The position numbers and the translations under genes were made by a program. The notes beneath the pieces were generated by a model. It saw only the letters and a list, made by a program, of their open reading frames with translations. It had not been told where the DNA came from and searched no databases. 64,000 bases of DNA from Streptococcus sp. oral taxon 058 str. F0407. Lineage in GTDB: Bacteria; Bacillota; Bacilli; Lactobacillales; Streptococcaceae. Location of the stretch: NCBI RefSeq assembly GCF_000235485.1, contig NZ_JH378887.1, positions 386,635 to 450,634 on the forward strand. The letters run 5' to 3'. Positions 59,764 through 64,000 of this stretch are shown here, one piece after another. Numbering within the stretch: position 1 is the stretch's first letter; every line of letters starts with the position of its first letter.

Positions 59764-60612
59764 ATGAAATTAGCTGTCATTACAGATTCTTCAGCCTATT
59801 TAGAGGAGAAGACGCTGCAAAGAGAGAATCTATTTGTCTTGGATATTCCTGTTAATATTGATGGGGAGGAGTATGTAGAAGGTGTCAATCTGACTGCTGA
59901 GGAATTTTATCAAAAAATGGCTCAGTCTGCAGAATTGCCTAAAACTAGTCAACCAAGTATTGCCAAATTGGATGAGATTCTAAGTTCCTTGAAAGAAGAG
60001 GGCTATACCCATGTCTTGGGACTCTTTCTTTCGTCAGGAATTTCAGGCTTTTATCAGAATATCCAATACATGTTGGATGAGTATGATGGCTTGACCATTG
60101 TCTTTCCAGATACCCATATCACAAGCTCCCCTCTAGGATTTATGGTGGAGAGTGCCTTTGAATGGGCAGAACAAGGCGATGATTTTGCCCAGATTCAGGA
60201 GAAGTTGGCTCTTCAAATTGCTGATAATTCAGCCTTTATCATAGTAGATGACCTTGACCACTTGGTTAAGGGAGGACGTTTGTCAAATGGGGCTGCCATC
60301 TTAGGAAATCTCCTCAGTATTAAGCCTATCCTTTACTTTAATGACCAAGGGGTGATTGAAGTTTATGAAAAAGTTCGTACGGAAAAGAAAGCAATCAAAC
60401 GTTTGGTGGAAATCATCAAAGAGTTGACAAAAGATGGGGACTACCATATTACAGTTATTCATGGTAACGCTCCTCAAAGGGCGGCAGATTTACGCCAACT
60501 CTTGATTGAGAGTGATGTGAATTCTGAGATTCCAATTGTTAGCTTTGGTAGTGTCATTGGAACCCACCTTGGAGAAGGTAGTATTGCCTTGAGCTATACA
60601 CCAGTTATCTAG
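59764..60612 (+). CDS. DegV-family fatty-acid-binding protein
   Basis: A 282-residue protein of the DegV/FakB fold. TDSSAYL and [20 protein letters not shown] are in the N-terminal domain, KTSQPS (~57) and the conserved [16 protein letters not shown] (~160-175) mark the fatty-acid pocket. FakB-type members present fatty acids to FakA kinase; no FakA gene is next to it. Starts 2 bases after the DUF1149 gene. Confidence 0.9.
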   Translation: MKLAVITDSSAYLEEKTLQRENLFVLDIPVNIDGEEYVEGVNLTAEEFYQKMAQSAELPKTSQPSIAKLDEILSSLKEEGYTHVLGLFLSSGISGFYQNIQYMLDEYDGLTIVFPDTHITSSPLGFMVESAFEWAEQGDDFAQIQEKLALQIADNSAFIIVDDLDHLVKGGRLSNGAAILGNLLSIKPILYFNDQGVIEVYEKVRTEKKAIKRLVEIIKELTKDGDYHITVIHGNAPQRAADLRQLLIESDVNSEIPIVSFGSVIGTHLGEGSIALSYTPVI

Positions 60613-60651
60613 ATTGTTCTTACAGGCTTTGTATCTTAGACAGGAGTAGAG

Positions 60652-61419
60652 ATGAGTATTCGAGTAATTATTGCTGGTTTTAAGGGAAAGATGGGCCAAG
60701 CTGCCTGCCAGATGGTCTTGGTTGATCCAGACTTGGACTTGGTCGCAGTTTTGGATCCTTTTGAGTCTGAGTCAGAATGGCAGGGGATTCCTGTCTTCAA
60801 TGATAAGGCGGACTTGGCTGGTTTTGAAGCGGATGTCTGGGTAGATTTTACTACACCAGCCGTTGCCTACGAAAATACACGCTTTGCTCTTGAAAATGGT
60901 TTTGCTCCAGTAGTTGGAACAACAGGATTCACTAGTGAGGAAATTGCAGAACTAAAAGCATTTTCTCGTAAGCAAAATTTGGGTGGCTTGATTGCCCCTA
61001 ACTTTGCCTTGGGAGCTGTCTTGCTCATGCAATTTGCGACGCAGGCTGCTAAATATTTCCCAAATGTGGAGATTATCGAGCTCCATCATGACAAGAAAAA
61101 AGATGCTCCGAGTGGAACAGCCATTAAAACAGCTGAGTTGATGGCAGAAGTTCGAGAATCCATCCAGCAAAGTGCGCCTGATGAGGAAGAATTGATTGCA
61201 GGTGCCCGTGGTGCTGATTTTGATGGCATGCGGATCCACTCAGTCCGTCTACCAGGCTTGGTAGCTCATCAAGAAGTCATTTTTGGCAATCAGGGAGAAG
61301 GATTGACCCTCCGTCATGACTCCTATGATCGCAGCTCCTTCATGACAGGGGTGAATTTGGGAATCAAAGAAGTTGTCAAGCGTCATGAGCTTGTCTATGG
61401 ATTAGAACACTTATTATGA
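60652..61419 (+). CDS. dapB: 4-hydroxy-tetrahydrodipicolinate reductase
   Basis: A 255-residue NAD(P)H-dependent enzyme of lysine biosynthesis. Dinucleotide motif [18 protein letters not shown] (~4-21), WVDFTTP (~65), VVGTTGF (~90), catalytic [15 protein letters not shown] (~142-156). Other dap genes lie elsewhere. It overlaps the CCA-adding enzyme gene by four bases. Confidence 0.95.
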   Translation: MSIRVIIAGFKGKMGQAACQMVLVDPDLDLVAVLDPFESESEWQGIPVFNDKADLAGFEADVWVDFTTPAVAYENTRFALENGFAPVVGTTGFTSEEIAELKAFSRKQNLGGLIAPNFALGAVLLMQFATQAAKYFPNVEIIELHHDKKKDAPSGTAIKTAELMAEVRESIQQSAPDEEELIAGARGADFDGMRIHSVRLPGLVAHQEVIFGNQGEGLTLRHDSYDRSSFMTGVNLGIKEVVKRHELVYGLEHLL

Positions 61420-62615
61420 GATTAACGCAAATGCCTTCTGAATTTCAGAAGGCTTTACCAGTATTAGAAAAAATTAAAGAAGCAGGCTTTGAAGCCTATT
61501 TTGTTGGGGGCTCTGTTCGAGATGCCCTCCTCAATCGTCCCATCCATGATGTGGATATCGCGACTTCTTCCTATCCAGAAGAGACCAAGCAGATTTTTCC
61601 GCGAACAGCTGATATCGGAATCGAGCACGGAACCGTCTTGGTCCTAGATGGGGACGAGGAGTATGAGGTAACGACCTTTCGGACCGAAGATGTCTATGTA
61701 GACTATCGCAGACCCAGTGCGGTTTCCTTTGTGCGTTCGCTAGAGGAAGACCTCAAGCGTCGTGATTTCACAGTCAATGCCTTTGCTTTGGACGAGATAG
61801 GAGAAATCATTGACTTATTCCATGGTTTAGAAGATTTGGAAAGGCAAGTCTTGCGAGCAGTGGGAGTTGCTAGTGAACGTTTCAACGAAGATGCTCTGCG
61901 GATTATGCGTGGTTTCCGTTTTCAGGCCAGTCTTGGTTTTAAACTTGAGCCAGAAACTTTTGAAGCGATGAAGACTTTGTCACCACTCTTGGAGAAAATT
62001 TCTGTGGAGCGCACCTTCGTTGAGTTTGATAAACTCTTGCTAGCACCTTTTTGGCGAGTTGGTCTGTCTTCCATGATTGAGAGTCAAGCTTATGATTATC
62101 TCCCTGATATGGCAGACAGTCGAGAAAAGCTCCAAAGATTGTTTGATTTAGAGGCGGATTTCACCTTTGAGTCTTCTGAACAAGCCTGGGCGGCTCTATT
62201 GTGGGCTTTGGAGATTAAAGATGCACAGCCATTTTTGAAGGCATGGAAAACCTCACGCCAGTTTGCCAAGCAAGTACAGGATTTGCTGACCATTTTGGCT
62301 TTGCGAGAAGAAGGTGAGCTGAGCAAGCGCGATTGTTACCGCTTTGACTTGAATTCCCTTCTACAAGCTGAAAGTCTTCGTCAGGCCCAAGGGAAAGCAG
62401 TCAACCCACAAGCCATCAAAGAAACTTACCATAGTTTGACCATTCATGATAAGAAAGAAATCCAGATCAACGGAGGAGTTCTGATTAAGGAATACGGTTA
62501 TCAACCTGGGCCAGATTTGGGAGAGATTTTAACAGAGATTGAGTTTGCCATTGTCGATGGAGAATTGGAAAATGATCGTCAAGCCATCCATGATTACCTG
62601 AGGGGGAGAAGATGA
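61416..62615 (+). CDS. cca: CCA tRNA nucleotidyltransferase
   Basis: A 399-residue class II enzyme adding or repairing the 3' CCA of tRNA. Head motif [23 protein letters not shown] (GGSVRD plus DVD, ~28-50), [13 protein letters not shown] (~110-122), and [16 protein letters not shown] (~150-165). The N-terminal catalytic and all-helical rest match the Gram-positive form. Overlaps the ABC-F gene by four bases (ATGA). Confidence 0.95.
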   Translation: MRLTQMPSEFQKALPVLEKIKEAGFEAYFVGGSVRDALLNRPIHDVDIATSSYPEETKQIFPRTADIGIEHGTVLVLDGDEEYEVTTFRTEDVYVDYRRPSAVSFVRSLEEDLKRRDFTVNAFALDEIGEIIDLFHGLEDLERQVLRAVGVASERFNEDALRIMRGFRFQASLGFKLEPETFEAMKTLSPLLEKISVERTFVEFDKLLLAPFWRVGLSSMIESQAYDYLPDMADSREKLQRLFDLEADFTFESSEQAWAALLWALEIKDAQPFLKAWKTSRQFAKQVQDLLTILALREEGELSKRDCYRFDLNSLLQAESLRQAQGKAVNPQAIKETYHSLTIHDKKEIQINGGVLIKEYGYQPGPDLGEILTEIEFAIVDGELENDRQAIHDYLRGRR

Positions 62616-64000
62616 GTGATTTTATCGTTGAAAAACTAAGCAAATCCGTCGGAGACAAGACCGTTTTTAAGGATATTTCCTTTATCATCCATGACCTAGA
62701 CAGAATCGGTCTGATCGGTGTCAATGGAACGGGTAAGACTACCCTTTTAGATGTTCTTTCTGGGGTTTCAGGATTTGATGGTGACGTTAGCCCTTTTTCC
62801 GCTAAGAATGACTATAAGATTGGTTACTTGACTCAGAATCCTGATTTTGATGATAGCAAGACGGTCTTGGATACGGTTCTCTCCAGCGACCTCAAGGAAA
62901 TCCAGCTCATTCGTGAGTATGAGTTAATCATGCTCAACTACAGTGAGGACAAGCAGGCACGTTTGGAACGGGTCATGGCTGAGATGGACTCCCTCCAAGC
63001 ATGGGAAATCGAAAGTCAGGTCAAGACCGTTCTCAGCAAGTTTGGTATTCAGGACTTGTCGACTCCAGTTGGTGAATTGTCAGGTGGTCTGAGAAGACGT
63101 GTTCAGTTGGCGCAAGTTCTCCTAGGCAACCACGACCTCTTGTTACTGGATGAGCCGACCAACCATCTGGACATTTCGACCATCGAGTGGTTGACCCTCT
63201 TTTTGAAAAATTCCAAGAAGACGGTTCTCTTTATCACCCACGATCGCTATTTTTTAGATGCACTGTCAACACGGATTTTCGAGTTGGACCGATCAGGCTT
63301 GACTGAGTATCAGGGCAATTATCAGGACTATGTTCGCCTTAAGGCGGAACAAGATGAGCGTGATGCGGCACTTCTCCACAAAAAGGAACAACTTTATAAG
63401 CAAGAATTGGCTTGGATGCGCAGACAACCGCAAGCGCGTGCGACCAAGCAGCAGGCTCGAATCAATCGTTTCCACGACTTGAAAAAGGAAGTTTCAGATA
63501 ATCCTACTGAGACAGACTTGACCATGAACTTTGAGACCAGTCGGATTGGGAAGAAAGTCATCGAGTTTCAGGATGTTTCCTTTGCCTATGAGAAAAAGCC
63601 GATTTTACAAGATTTTAACCTCTTGGTGCAAGCCAAAGATCGTATCGGTATCGTTGGGGACAACGGTGTGGGAAAATCTACCCTGCTCAATCTCATCGCT
63701 GGAATTCTTGAGCCGACAGCAGGTCAAGTTGTGATTGGGGAAACCGTTCGTATCGCCTATTTCTCTCAACAAATCGAAGGATTGGATGAAAGCAAGCGAG
63801 TCATCAATTACCTGCAGGAAGTAGCAGAAGAGGTCAAAACTAGCGGTGGTTCTACAACTTCCATCGCTGAGTTGCTAGAGCAATTCCTTTTCCCACGTTC
63901 GACCCATGGAACATTGATTGAGAAGTTGTCTGGTGGCGAGAAAAAACGCCTCTATCTCCTCAAACTGCTATTGGAAAAACCAAATGTACTTCTCTTGGAC
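62612..64000 (+). CDS. ABC-F family ATPase (truncated at window end)
   Basis: 463 codons are visible and the frame is open at the window edge. First domain: Walker [10 protein letters not shown] (~36-44), signature [10 protein letters not shown] (~152), Walker B DEPTNHLD (~174-181). A linker with [11 protein letters not shown] follows, then the second domain (Walker [10 protein letters not shown], ~350, and [11 protein letters not shown], ~437). No membrane span, so it is an ABC-F translation or resistance factor, not a transporter; close to the Uup/YfmR subgroup. The second Walker B is cut off. Confidence 0.9.
   Translation, partial: MSDFIVEKLSKSVGDKTVFKDISFIIHDLDRIGLIGVNGTGKTTLLDVLSGVSGFDGDVSPFSAKNDYKIGYLTQNPDFDDSKTVLDTVLSSDLKEIQLIREYELIMLNYSEDKQARLERVMAEMDSLQAWEIESQVKTVLSKFGIQDLSTPVGELSGGLRRRVQLAQVLLGNHDLLLLDEPTNHLDISTIEWLTLFLKNSKKTVLFITHDRYFLDALSTRIFELDRSGLTEYQGNYQDYVRLKAEQDERDAALLHKKEQLYKQELAWMRRQPQARATKQQARINRFHDLKKEVSDNPTETDLTMNFETSRIGKKVIEFQDVSFAYEKKPILQDFNLLVQAKDRIGIVGDNGVGKSTLLNLIAGILEPTAGQVVIGETVRIAYFSQQIEGLDESKRVINYLQEVAEEVKTSGGSTTSIAELLEQFLFPRSTHGTLIEKLSGGEKKRLYLLKLLLEKPNVLLLD

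Overview
The window is a low-GC Firmicute chromosome from the mitis group of Streptococcus (S. mitis, S. oralis or S. pneumoniae type). Evidence: a near-pneumococcal division cluster (pbp2b-recR-ddl-murF, ftsA-ftsZ-ylmE-sepF-ylmG-ylmH-divIVA-ileS), an LPXTG sialidase of the NanA type, a BOX repeat, TG-extended -10 promoters, and gene order that follows pneumococcal blocks almost throughout. No rRNA, tRNA, CRISPR array, prophage or intact insertion sequence was seen.

Layout. 1-9040: sialic acid locus, consisting of the sialidase tail, NanE epimerase, a SatABC-type ABC importer, a YhcH/NanQ anomerase-like protein, a DUF624 membrane protein, sialic acid lyase, a ROK kinase and a convergent RpiR-type regulator. 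Two promoters (before nanE and before the lyase) have the same build: a TGAAA(N4)TTTCA palindrome exactly 71 bp upstream of a TTGAAA -35 box that is embedded in a cre-like site. 9280-24582: cell wall, division and ileS, with a T-box leader before ileS and an unidentified structured leader before a YwaF-like membrane protein. 24910-30113: small membrane protein, gpmA, an ABC exporter pair and rpsO. 30114-34055: a type VII secretion (T7SSb) toxin module of the TelC/TipC kind (two Lap-like adaptors, an LXG toxin with an Asp-rich motif, a membrane-anchored immunity protein), bracketed by direct repeats and repeated terminators; no secretion apparatus is present here. 34151-37658: iron-siderophore ABC importer with a linked esterase. 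37659-39784: degraded patch plus a VWA-domain LPXTG surface protein. 39785-64000: PlsC, a P-type ATPase, TrmK, Nif3, an FAD oxidase, GalE, a glycosyltransferase, ferredoxin, a LysM protein, Cmk, FolA, ClpX, EngB, RidA, RapZ-YvcK-WhiA, a ferredoxin/flavodoxin-NADP reductase type enzyme, CdaA-CdaR-GlmM, DUF1149, DegV, DapB, CCA transferase and a truncated ABC-F protein.

How it works together. The first block frees sialic acid outside the cell, imports it, and converts it to ManNAc, ManNAc-6-P and GlcNAc-6-P, under a regulator and carbon catabolite control. The second builds and splits the septum. The toxin module is an antibacterial competition cassette. The iron block may take up ferric siderophores and open them by hydrolysis. 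The last part is mostly conserved housekeeping, including the c-di-AMP/GlmM operon.

Points most worth a second look: the repeat-bracketed T7SS toxin module, the identically spaced sialic acid promoters, a structured RNA-like leader at 14.66-14.78 kb, a frame break in a T run just after folA, a likely leaderless P-type ATPase mRNA, and a family of near-perfect palindromes at 24.6, 37.7 and 39.7 kb.
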